Shown: positions 23,451-32,645, numbered from the stretch's first letter. The stretch: DNA of 51,162 bases from Candidatus Wolfebacteria bacterium RIFOXYD12_FULL_48_21 (GCA_001793945.1 MGIW01000006.1:134179-185340); one strand, 5' to 3'. A program made the numbers and translations. The notes: generated by a model not told the origin, from the letters alone.

Positions 23451-25836
23451 AATAACACTGGCGTTCGTTGGGATCACCATTTTTTTCGGGGCCATTACCG
23501 CTGTTGGAGTTTTTGTCGTTGTGCGGCAAAACCTCTCTACCCTTAAAAAGGACGATATCACATTGCGGGTTGTCTCCGAGGCACGCGAGGTTGCTCAGGC
23601 GTTCGACGGCTCGGTCCGGCTTTCAAAAACGATCACAGCTCAGTCGGAGATCGCCGATTATTTACAGCAGGCGCATCCCGTCATCCAGGATCCAAATGTT
23701 GTCGCCTTGCTGCGGCGATATAGCGTCGATGATTTGTATGATGCGATCTTCGTGATGGATAGCAAAGGATCCATTATTGCGTCGACCGAACTGGTTTTTG
23801 TCGGGATTGATCGTTCATCGCGCGATTATTTTAAGCAGGCGATCGTCGGAGTGCCGTTTATTGAATTCGGCATCGGTGCGGTGACCGGCAAGCCCGGATA
23901 CTATTTTTCACAGCCGGTCATCAATGGGCGGGGTGAAATAGTCGGCGTTGTCGTTATAAAATTTCCCGCACGGGGCGTTTTGGAAATAGTCGAGCGATTT
24001 GCGGATGAACCATTTGGGCATTCGATGCTCGTGGATGCCGACGGGATCGTTGTACACTCCGATATCCCCGATCATGTCTATAAAGCCATCGGCGCCTTGT
24101 CGCAGGAAAAGCGCCAAAGCATCACTGCGGAAAACAGAATTCCCGGGGGGAGTGATTTTGGAACCTTACACTATGATCCGATCGTTTCCATATTGCAATC
24201 ATATCGGGGACCGACCACAATCGATTTTTATGACAATGTAGAAAAGAAAGATAAGGTCATTTCGGTGTCGCGCGTGGCAGACACATCCTTTTTTCTCGTC
24301 ATAGAGTCAGATGCGGAAACCCTTACCACTTCCGCGTATATAATTTCCGCCGTACCGGGTATTGGAGTATTTTTTGCCGCTCTTTTCGCGGCTATCATTG
24401 GATATATTCTTGTAGCTCGTTTTTTGCGTCCACTGAAATTACTTAAGGCTGCGGCTCAGAAGATCGGCGAAGGCGATTATGCATACCGGGTTTCCATCGA
24501 GACCGGCGATGAATTCGAGGAGGTTGCCGATGCGTTTGAGGATATGGCGCAGAAAATACAGGTATCGTACGCGGATCTTGACCGGCGGGTTGCCGAGCAG
24601 ACCGCCAAACTTTCTTTGCAGTTGCAGGAATTTGAGCAAAAAAATATCGTGTTGCGGGACACCCAGCGCGCAGTGTTGAATGTATTGGAAGATTCCCACA
24701 CACTTGAGCTTCAGCTGCAGGACGAGCGCGACTATTTGCGCGGGATTCTTGCATCCATGGGGGAGGGGCTGTTTGTGCTCAATAAGGATCTGCGTATTGT
24801 GCTAACAAACTCGATGGCCGGGCGGATATTGGGGATTCCGAGCGAGCGTCTCGAAAATGCGTTTTTGCCCTCCATTATAACATTTTACAAGGGGGAGGAG
24901 ACCATTCCTGAGAAAGAACGACCGTTGCATCGGGTTATTAACGATCGGGTTTCCATTACGGCAAATGTCGAGGACAATTTTTATTGGGAAGTCAGGGGCG
25001 GCAAGCGATTTCCTCTCGGCCTTACTGCGGCTCCTATCTCTACGCAGCTATTTACCGGGGGTGTCATCGTTTTTCGTGATCTTACTAACGAAAAGAATAT
25101 AGGCGAAGCGCGCACGAGTTTTATTTCGATTGCGTCCCATCAGCTCCGCACACCGCTTACTTCCCTGAAGTGGTTTTTGGAAATGTTGATGGATGGATCT
25201 TACGCACAACCACTTACTCCGGAACAGAAAAATTTTGCGGACCTTGCCTATCAGTCGGCCGATCGCATGATGGGCATTATCAATCTTCTGTTGCAGATCG
25301 CGCGCGTCGAGGCGGGTCGCATCAAGGTCGCACCGACACCGACCGATCTTGGGGAGTTTGTCCGTGAGAGCGTTGCATCGCTCGGCAATATATTCGCCCT
25401 TAAAAAGCAAGCGGTCGAGGTACTTACCAATCCTGATCACCTGACCGCCGTCCCCGTTGATGTCGACATCTTCGGGCAGGTTATGCAAAATCTTCTGTCG
25501 AATGCCAATCGGTATGCATTTGAAGATTCCACTATTCGCGTAATGATTGTCGAGGAGCACAACCGGTATGTCTGTTCGATTACGAATGAAGGCATCGGTA
25601 TTTCCAGGGCGGATGAGAGCCGCATTTTTGAGAAGTTCTATCGCGCTGAAAATGCGTTGCGCATGGTCCCAGAGGGGTCCGGTCTTGGATTGTCCCTCGT
25701 AAAATCGCTTGTTGAGGGATGGGGCGGGAAGATATGGTTTGAGTCGAAGGAAGGTGCGGAAACTACATTTTATTTCACGATCCCGCTTGTCGGTATGGAC
25801 GCACGGGAAGGAAAGGTGGGTGTGCGCATTTCTTGA
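23422..25836 (+). CDS. Sensor histidine kinase (Cache-HAMP-PAS-HisKA-HATPase)
   Basis: 804 residues. A transmembrane helix at about 10-32 and another at about 310-340 flank a large double-Cache-like sensor domain (YDAIFVMDSKGSIIASTE, then SRDYFKQAIVG, then YYFSQPVINGRGEIVGVVV), the fold that commonly binds small organic ligands. HAMP follows at about 335-390, then a coiled coil, a PAS domain at about 440-550, and HisKA with the phospho-acceptor H573 in IASHQLRTPL. The HATPase domain has N-box NLLSNANRYA, G1 NEGIGIS, F-box IFEKFYR and G2 GSGLGLSLVKSL. All catalytic motifs are intact. A CheY-like receiver gene follows, and pilus genes lie on both sides, so control of pilus use is plausible. Confidence 0.9.
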   Translation: MKKTLSIKNKITLAFVGITIFFGAITAVGVFVVVRQNLSTLKKDDITLRVVSEAREVAQAFDGSVRLSKTITAQSEIADYLQQAHPVIQDPNVVALLRRYSVDDLYDAIFVMDSKGSIIASTELVFVGIDRSSRDYFKQAIVGVPFIEFGIGAVTGKPGYYFSQPVINGRGEIVGVVVIKFPARGVLEIVERFADEPFGHSMLVDADGIVVHSDIPDHVYKAIGALSQEKRQSITAENRIPGGSDFGTLHYDPIVSILQSYRGPTTIDFYDNVEKKDKVISVSRVADTSFFLVIESDAETLTTSAYIISAVPGIGVFFAALFAAIIGYILVARFLRPLKLLKAAAQKIGEGDYAYRVSIETGDEFEEVADAFEDMAQKIQVSYADLDRRVAEQTAKLSLQLQEFEQKNIVLRDTQRAVLNVLEDSHTLELQLQDERDYLRGILASMGEGLFVLNKDLRIVLTNSMAGRILGIPSERLENAFLPSIITFYKGEETIPEKERPLHRVINDRVSITANVEDNFYWEVRGGKRFPLGLTAAPISTQLFTGGVIVFRDLTNEKNIGEARTSFISIASHQLRTPLTSLKWFLEMLMDGSYAQPLTPEQKNFADLAYQSADRMMGIINLLLQIARVEAGRIKVAPTPTDLGEFVRESVASLGNIFALKKQAVEVLTNPDHLTAVPVDVDIFGQVMQNLLSNANRYAFEDSTIRVMIVEEHNRYVCSITNEGIGISRADESRIFEKFYRAENALRMVPEGSGLGLSLVKSLVEGWGGKIWFESKEGAETTFYFTIPLVGMDAREGKVGVRIS

Positions 25837-25872
25837 CGGCTGCATGGAGTTCCTTCCGGGCTTGATCGGTGG

Positions 25873-25878
25873 TATACT
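25873..25878 (+). promoter_or_regulatory. -10 box TATACT of the receiver gene
   Basis: GTGGTATACTGT, ending 6 nt before the ATG at 25885; predicted leaderless transcript. Confidence 0.6.
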
Positions 25879-25884
25879 GTATAT

Positions 25885-26259
25885 ATGAGCGAACAAAAGC
25901 GTACAATATTGATTATCGAAGACGATAGCTTTTTGGTAAAGGCATATCAGCTTCGCTTTGAAAAAGAGGATATGTCTGTAGAAACCGTGACAACGGGAAC
26001 GGATGCGCTTGCGCGGCTGAATCAGGCCCCCCCGCATGTCGTATTGCTTGACCTTATGCTCCCGGGTGCAAGCGGGTTCGACATTCTTGCGGCATTGCGA
26101 AAGCTTCCCGCATGGAAAAATGTCCCGGTCATCATTCTAAGCAACCTCGGCCAGCCGGAAGACATAAAGCGCGCGAAGGACCTCGGAGCGAACGATTATG
26201 TCATCAAGGCGAATATGCGCATCAATGAAGTCGCCGATGTTGTAAAGAAATATCTATAG
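25885..26259 (+). CDS. Single-domain response regulator (CheY-like)
   Basis: 124 residues forming only a receiver domain. The acidic pocket is E12-D13-D14, the phospho-acceptor is D56 (LLDLMLPG), the switch residue is S86, and the conserved lysine is K108 (YVIKAN). There is no output domain, so it must act by protein contact, as CheY or Spo0F do. It follows the histidine kinase but has its own short-leader promoter. Placed between the kinase and the pilin gene, it is a good candidate for controlling the pilus motor or a phosphorelay. Confidence 0.9.
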   Translation: MSEQKRTILIIEDDSFLVKAYQLRFEKEDMSVETVTTGTDALARLNQAPPHVVLLDLMLPGASGFDILAALRKLPAWKNVPVIILSNLGQPEDIKRAKDLGANDYVIKANMRINEVADVVKKYL

Positions 26260-26260
26260 G

Positions 26261-26366
26261 GTAGCTCAATAGCTCAATAGATGGGAAGCTCGTCAGTAAA
26301 AAAGCGCTATATGGTTTTTGCATGTGGGCTAACGAGCGAAGCGCTAACGAGCTATTAAGCTTGCAA
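26261..26366. repeat. Octamer array and related GCTAACGAGC words
   Basis: AGCTCAAT AGCTCAAT AGATGGGA AGCTCGTC AGT (26263-26297), then GGCTAACGAGCGAAGCGCTAACGAGCTATTAAGCTTGC. It is the same family as 12236, 17107, 31998 and 32646. Confidence 0.6.
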
Positions 26367-26394
26367 ACTGTTTGTGTAGTTTTTTAGAATGCGG

Positions 26395-26411
26395 TATACT
26401 TATCGTATAAT
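26395..26411 (+). promoter_or_regulatory. Overlapping -10 boxes TATACT and TATAAT of the pilin gene
   Basis: GGTATACTTATCGTATAAT offers two -10 boxes, TATACT (26395-26400) and TATAAT (26406-26411). The leader before the ATG at 26450 would be about 30-40 nt. Confidence 0.55.
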
Positions 26412-26449
26412 CATAATCAAGGTCGAAAGACTTTATCACTTCGTATTAC

Positions 26450-27121
26450 ATGAAAACAATTTCACATTCTGCAAAAAAAGGATTCACCCTGCTTGAGTTG
26501 TTGATCGTTATTGCGGTTATTGCGGTGCTTTCCGCCATTTTGATCTTTATTTTAGATCCGACGGAAACATTGGCAAAGGCGCGCGATACACAGCGCATTT
26601 CCGATATGGGAAGCTTGAAGACGGCGATTGGCGTGTATGTTACGGGAACTACCACTGCATCGCTTGATGGAGTAAACGGTGCGAGCCGCAACAACAAGTG
26701 TCTCGGCGGGTCAGGAACGAAATCCATATTTCCTTCCATCGACAGCGGAACGACGCTGACATTTGGCATAGTTACCGGGTTCACTGCTTTTTCGCAAGTA
26801 GCTGAGGCAAACAGTTCGCTTACCGATGGAACCGGATGGATTCCCGTTAACTTGAGCGGAATCGTCGGCGGCAGTCCGATCTCGAATATGCCGATTGATC
26901 CGATCAATACGGTTGCTGTTGCAGCGACTCCCGCGAATACCGACCTGTACTATCGGTATGCCTGCAGAAAGTCGCCACTGACTTTCGAGCTCGATGCAAA
27001 ACTTGAGAGTATCGCGTTTACCACGACTGACAACCGCGCAACGAAAGATGGAGGAAACAATTCGACGCTGTATGAGGTTGGAACGGATCTCGCCATCCTG
27101 CCGTCATCAGGTGCATTCTAA
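26450..27121 (+). CDS. Type IV pilin (probable major pilin)
   Basis: A 223-residue prepilin with the leader MKTISHSAKKG before FTLLELLIVIAVIAVLS: cleavage after G11 with mature F1 and E5 present. The conserved helix runs to about residue 50, then RDTQRISDMGSLKTAIGVY, and a beta domain with C84 and C173. It is the most canonical pilin in the window, has the strongest-looking promoter region, and is closed by its own terminator, which suggests the major subunit. It lies between the receiver gene and the pilB/pilC block. Confidence 0.9.
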   Translation: MKTISHSAKKGFTLLELLIVIAVIAVLSAILIFILDPTETLAKARDTQRISDMGSLKTAIGVYVTGTTTASLDGVNGASRNNKCLGGSGTKSIFPSIDSGTTLTFGIVTGFTAFSQVAEANSSLTDGTGWIPVNLSGIVGGSPISNMPIDPINTVAVAATPANTDLYYRYACRKSPLTFELDAKLESIAFTTTDNRATKDGGNNSTLYEVGTDLAILPSSGAF

Positions 27122-27141
27122 TAGTTAGCCATTCCTTCTTA

Positions 27142-27174
27142 TAAAAACAGCCCTTGGATTCCGGGGGCTGTTTT
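27142..27174 (+). terminator. Intrinsic terminator after the pilin gene
   Basis: AAAAACAGCCC / GGGGCTGTTTTT hairpin and T run. It allows a strong pilin transcript separate from the machinery genes. Confidence 0.85.
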
Positions 27175-27177
27175 TGG

Positions 27178-27183
27178 TATACT
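27178..27183 (+). promoter_or_regulatory. -10 box TATACT before the PilD-like gene
   Basis: TTGGTATACTGT inside the T-rich end of the previous terminator; 23 nt to the ATG at 27207. Confidence 0.5.
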
Positions 27184-27206
27184 GTATTGAAATCAATTCT
27201 ATTGAT

Positions 27207-27830
27207 ATGGCGGTATTTTTTTTAAATCCAATTTTTCTGTCAGTACTTGATGCGATCCCGCTCGTTTTTTTTGTTGCCGTTATTTTCTGGGCTGGCTATG
27301 TCAATTACATTTCTTCTCCATCAGGAGCGCTTCGTCGAAAAACTTTCCTCTCCTTGGCGTTTATTGTCATTGGATTTCGCGTCGTATTTGCACTAATAAA
27401 AACCGGTTTGCAGTATTATGCATGGGCGCAGGATCCGATGGGAAAACTGTTGCTCCCGCCCATTCAAAGCGTGTTCGTTTTTGTCCGCTATGCGTGGACC
27501 CACTTCTGGATCAATCCGTTGATTGCAGTTGGCGTGGGGCTGTTCGTACTTCTTCTCCTAAGCGTTTTGCAAAGAAAAAACGAACGATTTTTTGACACAG
27601 GAGAAGTCGAGCTGGGCATGCTGTTGACGATCGTTGTCGGCTGGCCTCATTTCGTGCTTTTTTTCCCGTTGACATTTTTACTTGTCGTTATGCTGAGCGC
27701 CATTCGCGGCATTTTTTTCAAGGAGCAATTCACGACTCTTGGATTGCCTTTTTTTATTGCTTCGATCATTGCGCTGTTCTTTGGCATACAGGCGATCATT
27801 GGCATGCATCTTACGGCTTTGGTCATCTGA
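27207..27830 (+). CDS. Polytopic membrane protein resembling a degenerate prepilin peptidase
   Basis: 207 residues with five or six predicted membrane helices. The segment DTGEVELGMLLTIVVGWP (130-147) followed by hydrophobic residues, a basic stretch and LGLPFFIASIIALFFG resembles the second half of A24 prepilin peptidases, where the catalytic GxGD motif is followed by V/I-K-L and then F/L-G-P-F. Here the Asp position is Glu133 and the first catalytic Asp region is not visible, so peptidase activity is doubtful. It lies between the pilin and pilB, where a pilus membrane component is expected. Alternatives: an unrelated pilus platform protein. The family assignment is tentative. Confidence 0.5.
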   Translation: MAVFFLNPIFLSVLDAIPLVFFVAVIFWAGYVNYISSPSGALRRKTFLSLAFIVIGFRVVFALIKTGLQYYAWAQDPMGKLLLPPIQSVFVFVRYAWTHFWINPLIAVGVGLFVLLLLSVLQRKNERFFDTGEVELGMLLTIVVGWPHFVLFFPLTFLLVVMLSAIRGIFFKEQFTTLGLPFFIASIIALFFGIQAIIGMHLTALVI

Positions 27831-27863
27831 GCGGCAGTCGATGACAATGTCGGTATTTTTCCG

Positions 27864-27880
27864 TATACTGATGGTATACA
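27864..27880 (+). promoter_or_regulatory. -10 boxes TATACT/TATACA before pilB
   Basis: CGTATACTGATGGTATACA; the second box ends 12 nt before the ATG at 27893. Confidence 0.5.
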
Positions 27881-27892
27881 TAGAAACGATTT

Positions 27893-29605
27893 ATGCACAT
27901 TACCGACGCAACATTACAATCATTATTAAAGGAGTCGGGATTTGTGAGCGATGAAGAATTTGCATCTGCGCAGGCAGAAGCAGTCCGCTCGGGGCAATCG
28001 TTGCCCAATGTTTTGATTGGAAGAGGCGCACTTACCGAGGAGTATCTTATGGAGTTGCTGGAGCCTTATTTTGGCGCTCCGATAATCGATTTGCATACCG
28101 TTGCGATCGCGCCGGAAGTGCTTACGCTCGTATCTGAAGGATATGCAAAGTCGAAAGGGCTTATGGTGTTTGACTTTGATGCGCGGGAGCACATTGCCAA
28201 GGTGGCTATGACCGATCCGTTTGATTACGATACCATCGAATTTTTACGCGCAAAGCTTGCCGCGTGGGTTGATGTTTATTTTGTCACGCCGTCTAATTTG
28301 CGATTCGGGCTGCGCCAATATAAGAAAAAAATCGGCGTTGAGTTCAATGAGATCATATCCGAGAATGTCGATAAGCTGCTTGCCGGAGGCGGAGAGGTCG
28401 ATGTGGCGAAACTTGCGGAGGCGGTCCCGATCGTAACCATCGTTGACAGTGTCATCGACAATGCAGTCGCGCTCAATGCGTCGGATATCCACTTTGAGCC
28501 GCTTATTAAGGAAGTGTTGGTCCGCTATCGTATTGACGGCGTATTGCATGAAATACTGAGCCTTAATAAAGCGATAGAGCCCATTCTTGTAGCGCGCGTC
28601 AAGGTCCTCTCGGATCTGCAGATCGATGAACATCGCATTCCGCAGGACGGGCGATTTCGTTTCGAGGTTGAGGCTGGCACTGTTGTCGATGTGCGCGTGA
28701 ATGTCATGCCGGTCATGCACGGCGAGAAGGTCGAAATGCGCCTCTTGAAGAGTTCTGCGCGTCCCTTTACGCTCGAAGAACTTGGGTTTTCCGGGAGCGC
28801 TACGGCCATCGTGCTGGATGAAATAAAAAAGCCGCACGGCATGATCTTGGTTACCGGTCCGACCGGACATGGGAAAACCACGACATTATATGCGATATTG
28901 CATTTGTTGAATACGCCTGATGTAAACATTACGACAGTCGAAGATCCGATCGAATACGAAGTCGAACGAATCAATCAAACCCAGGTCAATGTTAAGGCCG
29001 GTGTTACCTTTGCCAATGGGCTTCGTGCGCTACTGCGGCAAAATCCGGACATCATTATGATCGGCGAGATCCGTGACAACGAGACGGTCGAGATATCCGT
29101 GCACGCGGCGCTTACCGGACACTTATTGCTTTCTTCGTTGCATACCAACGATGCTCCTTCGGCATTGCCGCGACTTCTTGATATGGGCGCACCTGCGTTT
29201 TTGCTTGCTTCCACAGTAAACTTGATCATCGCGCAGCGGCTGGTGCGCAAGATCTGTACTTCGTGCGTCGAGTCCTACCCGATTACTCCCGAGATGAAAC
29301 GGCTTGTGGAAGTACAAACCGCGTTGCTCGGGGGCAAGGCGAGCAAACATACTCCGCAGATGCTTTTTCGGGGCAAAGGGTGCAAGGTTTGCGGCGGGAG
29401 CGGATTTTCCGGGCAGATCGGCATCTATGAGCTGCTGCAGGTTTCCGATACTATCCGAGACCTTTTGACAAAGGAAACTCCCGTGTCTCAGATCCGATCG
29501 CAGGCTATCAAGGATGGCATGGTCACCATGTTTGAAGACGGCATGGATAAGGTCGAGCGCGGAGTAACCACCATTGAAGAGATCGTGCGCGTTGTGCGCG
29601 AATAA
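27893..29605 (+). CDS. pilB: Type IV pilus assembly ATPase PilB
   Basis: A 570-residue GspE/PilB-family ATPase. The N-terminal MshEN-like domain spans about 1-150 (VLIGRGALTEEYLMELLE), followed by the N2 domain with SDIHFEP and RIDGVLHEI. Walker A, GPTGHGKTTTL at about 322-332, has His where Ser or Thr is usual. The Asp box TVEDPIEYE and Walker B IIMIGEIRD are intact, as is the His box HAALTGHLLLSSLHTND. A zinc-binding pair, C-x2-C (CTSC) and C-x2-C (CKVC), is present in the C-terminal part. It powers pilus extension in the cytoplasm. No retraction ATPase PilT is in the window. pilC follows 11 nt later. Confidence 0.95.
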   Translation: MHITDATLQSLLKESGFVSDEEFASAQAEAVRSGQSLPNVLIGRGALTEEYLMELLEPYFGAPIIDLHTVAIAPEVLTLVSEGYAKSKGLMVFDFDAREHIAKVAMTDPFDYDTIEFLRAKLAAWVDVYFVTPSNLRFGLRQYKKKIGVEFNEIISENVDKLLAGGGEVDVAKLAEAVPIVTIVDSVIDNAVALNASDIHFEPLIKEVLVRYRIDGVLHEILSLNKAIEPILVARVKVLSDLQIDEHRIPQDGRFRFEVEAGTVVDVRVNVMPVMHGEKVEMRLLKSSARPFTLEELGFSGSATAIVLDEIKKPHGMILVTGPTGHGKTTTLYAILHLLNTPDVNITTVEDPIEYEVERINQTQVNVKAGVTFANGLRALLRQNPDIIMIGEIRDNETVEISVHAALTGHLLLSSLHTNDAPSALPRLLDMGAPAFLLASTVNLIIAQRLVRKICTSCVESYPITPEMKRLVEVQTALLGGKASKHTPQMLFRGKGCKVCGGSGFSGQIGIYELLQVSDTIRDLLTKETPVSQIRSQAIKDGMVTMFEDGMDKVERGVTTIEEIVRVVRE

Positions 29606-29616
29606 TATATTTTATT

Positions 29617-30831
29617 ATGATCTATACATACGAAGCATCCGATCAATACGGGAAAATCATCGAAGGGGAATATGATGCCCAAGACCGAGACAGTGTCGTC
29701 GAATATCTTGCGCGAAAGGATATGATCCCCGTTTCCATACAGGAAAAGGGGTTGGCGGGCGACACTAAAAAGAAGGGTATTGTGCTGTTCGAGACGATCA
29801 CCGCGGTTGATCGTATTTTGCTTGTGCGCAATCTTGCGGCAACCGTGCGATCGGGGCTTACCATCATCGAAGCGCTCAACATTCTCATTGGCGATACGAC
29901 CAAGGAGCTGATGCGCACTATTTTGAATGATGCAAAAAATAATCTTAAAAGCGGGCAGCCGCTTTCGGCAACATTTACGACCTACAAAAAATATTTTCCG
30001 GTCATCTTCGTCGGGATGATCAAAGCGGGTGAGGCATCGGGCCGGCTTGAAGAAACATTGAACGAGCTTGGGCGGCATCTTTCCCGGGAATACAATCTTT
30101 TACGCAAGGTGCGATCCGCGCTCGCATACCCCGTCATTCTTCTTGTTGCTTCCGTCGGCGTCATTACATTGATGCTCATTTTTGTGCTGCCTCGGCTTGT
30201 GAAGGTGTTCAAGCAGAGCAACGCGGAATTGCCGTTGCCGACCCAAATACTCATGAGCATCAGCGGCGCCGTTACCTATAGTATTACGCTTGATCTTATT
30301 CTGCTGGGAGTGGTGGTATGGTTTTTCATTTTTTTCCGCAAGACCGATGCGGGGCAGCGATTTTTCATGTGGGCGTTCATGCGGATGCCTTTTGTGCGCG
30401 AGTTGGTACATAAGGTCGCGTTGGTCCGGTTCACCCGCACGCTTGGCAGTCTTATCGGCAGTGGTACGCATATCATCGAGGCACTTGAGCTTGCCGCCGA
30501 TTCTGTCGGAAATATCTATTATAAAAATGCCATCGTTGCGTCGATCGTGCAGATCAAAAATGGCGTACCGCTTTCCAAGGCGCTGGAACAGTACCCGGTC
30601 TTATTCCCGCATTTTCTCATCGGACTTGTGTCCGTTGGAGAGCGGACCGGCACATTGCAACATGTCATGGAAACATTCGCCGATTTCTATGATGAAGAGG
30701 TCGACCATACGCTTAAAGACCTCACCACATTCCTTGAACCGATGCTGTTGTTGATGATGGGCCTTGTCATTGGTACGATCGCGCTTTCCATTCTATTGCC
30801 GATCTATCGACTCGTGGGAAACTTCGTATGA
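29617..30831 (+). CDS. pilC: Type IV pilus inner-membrane platform protein PilC
   Basis: A 404-residue PilC/GspF family protein with two repeated cytoplasmic GspF domains (about 65-190 and 268-390) and three membrane helices (about 170-190, 220-245 and 375-398). Signature segments are FVGMIKAGEASGRLEETL and IGLVSVGERTGTLQHVM. It couples ATP hydrolysis by PilB to pilin insertion. It is co-transcribed with pilB (11-nt gap) and overlaps the following pilin-like gene by ATGA at 30828-30831. Confidence 0.95.
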   Translation: MIYTYEASDQYGKIIEGEYDAQDRDSVVEYLARKDMIPVSIQEKGLAGDTKKKGIVLFETITAVDRILLVRNLAATVRSGLTIIEALNILIGDTTKELMRTILNDAKNNLKSGQPLSATFTTYKKYFPVIFVGMIKAGEASGRLEETLNELGRHLSREYNLLRKVRSALAYPVILLVASVGVITLMLIFVLPRLVKVFKQSNAELPLPTQILMSISGAVTYSITLDLILLGVVVWFFIFFRKTDAGQRFFMWAFMRMPFVRELVHKVALVRFTRTLGSLIGSGTHIIEALELAADSVGNIYYKNAIVASIVQIKNGVPLSKALEQYPVLFPHFLIGLVSVGERTGTLQHVMETFADFYDEEVDHTLKDLTTFLEPMLLLMMGLVIGTIALSILLPIYRLVGNFV

Positions 30832-31334
30832 GCATGGCACGCACTGTTTCTTTAAAAACGAATGGCAGGGTGTTTCGTCCGGGCTATTCCCGCGGATTTT
30901 CATTGCTGGAGCTGCTTATTGTTATTGCCCTCCTTGCCATCATCGGGAGTATCGCGACAGGGTATTATGTTAATGTGATAAAAAACATCGAGTTGCATAC
31001 GACGGCGGCGGGCGTCATTTCCGATCTTAAGCGCGCGCAAGCAGGCGCCATGGCCGGAGAGGGCGGCGTGCGATGGGGAGTGCATTTCGTCAATGGGGTT
31101 GATGACTATTATCAGGTATTTTCCACGCCGACGGATTTTTCCGCTGCGTCTACGACGATCGCATCCACCGTGTATCTTTCCCAGCAGATCACCTTTTCCG
31201 ATCCGGCTTCTGATTTCACTGCAGATGTTTTATTTGAGCGCATTCGCGGTACGGCTACCGCTACCGCCATCATTCTTGCATCTCCTGATGAAACGCGAAC
31301 TATTACGATCTCCGCGACGGGGAGCGCCTATTGA
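30828..31334 (+). CDS. Pilin-like protein (GspH/FimT type)
   Basis: 168 residues. A longer than usual basic leader (about 22 residues) ends at RG before FSLLELLIVIALLAIIGS, with mature F1 and E5 present. A second ATG six bases downstream could shorten the leader by two residues. The globular part with SDLKRAQAGAMAG and RWGVHFV resembles the GspH/FimT family of minor pseudopilins. Translation is coupled to pilC. It probably belongs to the initiating tip complex with the next gene. Confidence 0.8.
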   Translation: MSMARTVSLKTNGRVFRPGYSRGFSLLELLIVIALLAIIGSIATGYYVNVIKNIELHTTAAGVISDLKRAQAGAMAGEGGVRWGVHFVNGVDDYYQVFSTPTDFSAASTTIASTVYLSQQITFSDPASDFTADVLFERIRGTATATAIILASPDETRTITISATGSAY

Positions 31335-31335
31335 T

Positions 31336-32001
31336 ATGATCATACTAACAAGGGACAAATCATATGGCCGGCGCGGACAGCTTCTTATGGAGGCGCTTCT
31401 TGCGATATCGGCGGCGGTCATCGTGCTTTCTTTGGGGGCGCAGCTTGTGTATGTGAGCTTGCGTAGCAACCAAGTTTCAGGCGATCGCAATGTCGGTATC
31501 GGGCTTGTTGACGAAGGGATCGGCGCGGTGAGAAATATCGCAACCGAACAGTGGCAGTATATCTATGATGTAAACAAAACAGGCGTGCATTATCATCCTG
31601 TTGTTGCGTCGGGAGCATGGGCGCTTGTTTCGGGAGACGACGCTATTGCCGTCGGTGCAAAGACCTATGTTCGCTCTGTTACCGTTGCCAATGTTTGCAG
31701 GGATGCGACCACACGCGACATCACGGGCATCACTGATACGGGCGGCTCTACTATGCTGTGCACGGCAAGCGGCGGCGCATTTGATCCATCGACCCAATGG
31801 GTAACCGTGTCCGTGCAATTGCCGGATGGCGGAGATACGCTGAGTACCGGGGAATATCTGCTCCGGTGGAGAAATAAGATATGCGCGCAGACGAATTGGG
31901 CGGGAGGGTCGGGGAGCGGCGTGAAGTCGTGCCCTGATACCACCTATGGTTCAAAGACCAATATTACCGCGGGCGCCGACTTGCAGTTGACGCCGCAGTA
32001 A
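31336..32001 (+). CDS. Minor pilin-like protein (PilV/GspI-like)
   Basis: 221 residues from the ATG at 31336, one base after the previous stop. The leader RRGQLLMEALLAISAAVIVLSLGAQLVYVS is pilin-like: a G before a hydrophobic helix with Glu at the fifth position, but Gln rather than Phe as mature residue 1, as in some PilV proteins. The C-terminal domain has four cysteines (NVCRDA, TMLCTAS, NKICAQ, VKSCPD), probably two disulphides. It is the last gene of the pilB-pilC-pilin operon and is followed by an octamer repeat. Confidence 0.7.
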   Translation: MIILTRDKSYGRRGQLLMEALLAISAAVIVLSLGAQLVYVSLRSNQVSGDRNVGIGLVDEGIGAVRNIATEQWQYIYDVNKTGVHYHPVVASGAWALVSGDDAIAVGAKTYVRSVTVANVCRDATTRDITGITDTGGSTMLCTASGGAFDPSTQWVTVSVQLPDGGDTLSTGEYLLRWRNKICAQTNWAGGSGSGVKSCPDTTYGSKTNITAGADLQLTPQ

Positions 32002-32036
32002 AGCTCAATAGCTTTATAGAAGGGAAGCTTAACAAG
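31998..32036. repeat. Octamer array copy
   Basis: AAGCTCAATAGCTTTATAGAAGGGAAGCTTAAC, overlapping the stop codon of the preceding gene. Confidence 0.55.
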
Positions 32037-32080
32037 GAATGCAGGAGGGAATAATTCGTGATAGTATTATATAAACTGGT

Positions 32081-32644
32081 ATGGAAAAAATTGATTTTGG
32101 ACAACTTAAGGGGCGCATGAAACAGCTTGCAGCCCAGCGGCGTGTTCGTATTGGCGGAGCTGTGGTTCTTGTTGTTATCGCATTGAGCATTTTTGGAATC
32201 ATCCCATGGAATAGGTTGTATCTTACGGGCGACCCGAATATGATCGATGGACGCAACGCATATGATATCGCACTGCTTCGGGCGCGGGAGTGGCAGCCCG
32301 ATGTTCTTATGGATCGAATCAATTCCGGTGACATCGGGGATACCGACAAGTCGAAAGCATGGAAGGTTGTTTTTGTTTCCAAGGATGTTATAGGGAAGGG
32401 GTTTGTTGTGGAAGTCGTCGATAGAGAGGTGACATCGGCGATGGAGATCCCGTATGTCGGAACTGGGGCTGATTATCCGGTCGAAACCATATCACAGGAA
32501 GAAGCAATCAGAAGGTTTAGACAGACGCCATGGAATGAACAGGTACCTATCTTGAGCGTCGAGGCGGTTTACGGACCTGCCGGGCAGGTGTGGTATTGGG
32601 GTATCAAAACGGCTAAAGGAATCGTATCCGTACAGGCGAAGTGA
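32081..32644 (+). CDS. Membrane-anchored hypothetical protein (187 aa)
   Basis: Not recognised. A basic cytoplasmic N-terminus (about 1-22), one membrane helix at about 23-41 (IGGAVVLVVIALSIFGIIP), and an extracytoplasmic domain of about 145 residues with a WKVVFVSKDVIGKGFVVEVVD strand pair that resembles a PepSY-like fold only superficially. A TATTAT box lies about 10-15 nt before the ATG. It is downstream of the pilus operon but separated by a repeat, so membership of the pilus system is uncertain. Confidence 0.6.
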   Translation: MEKIDFGQLKGRMKQLAAQRRVRIGGAVVLVVIALSIFGIIPWNRLYLTGDPNMIDGRNAYDIALLRAREWQPDVLMDRINSGDIGDTDKSKAWKVVFVSKDVIGKGFVVEVVDREVTSAMEIPYVGTGADYPVETISQEEAIRRFRQTPWNEQVPILSVEAVYGPAGQVWYWGIKTAKGIVSVQAK

Positions 32645-32645
32645 T

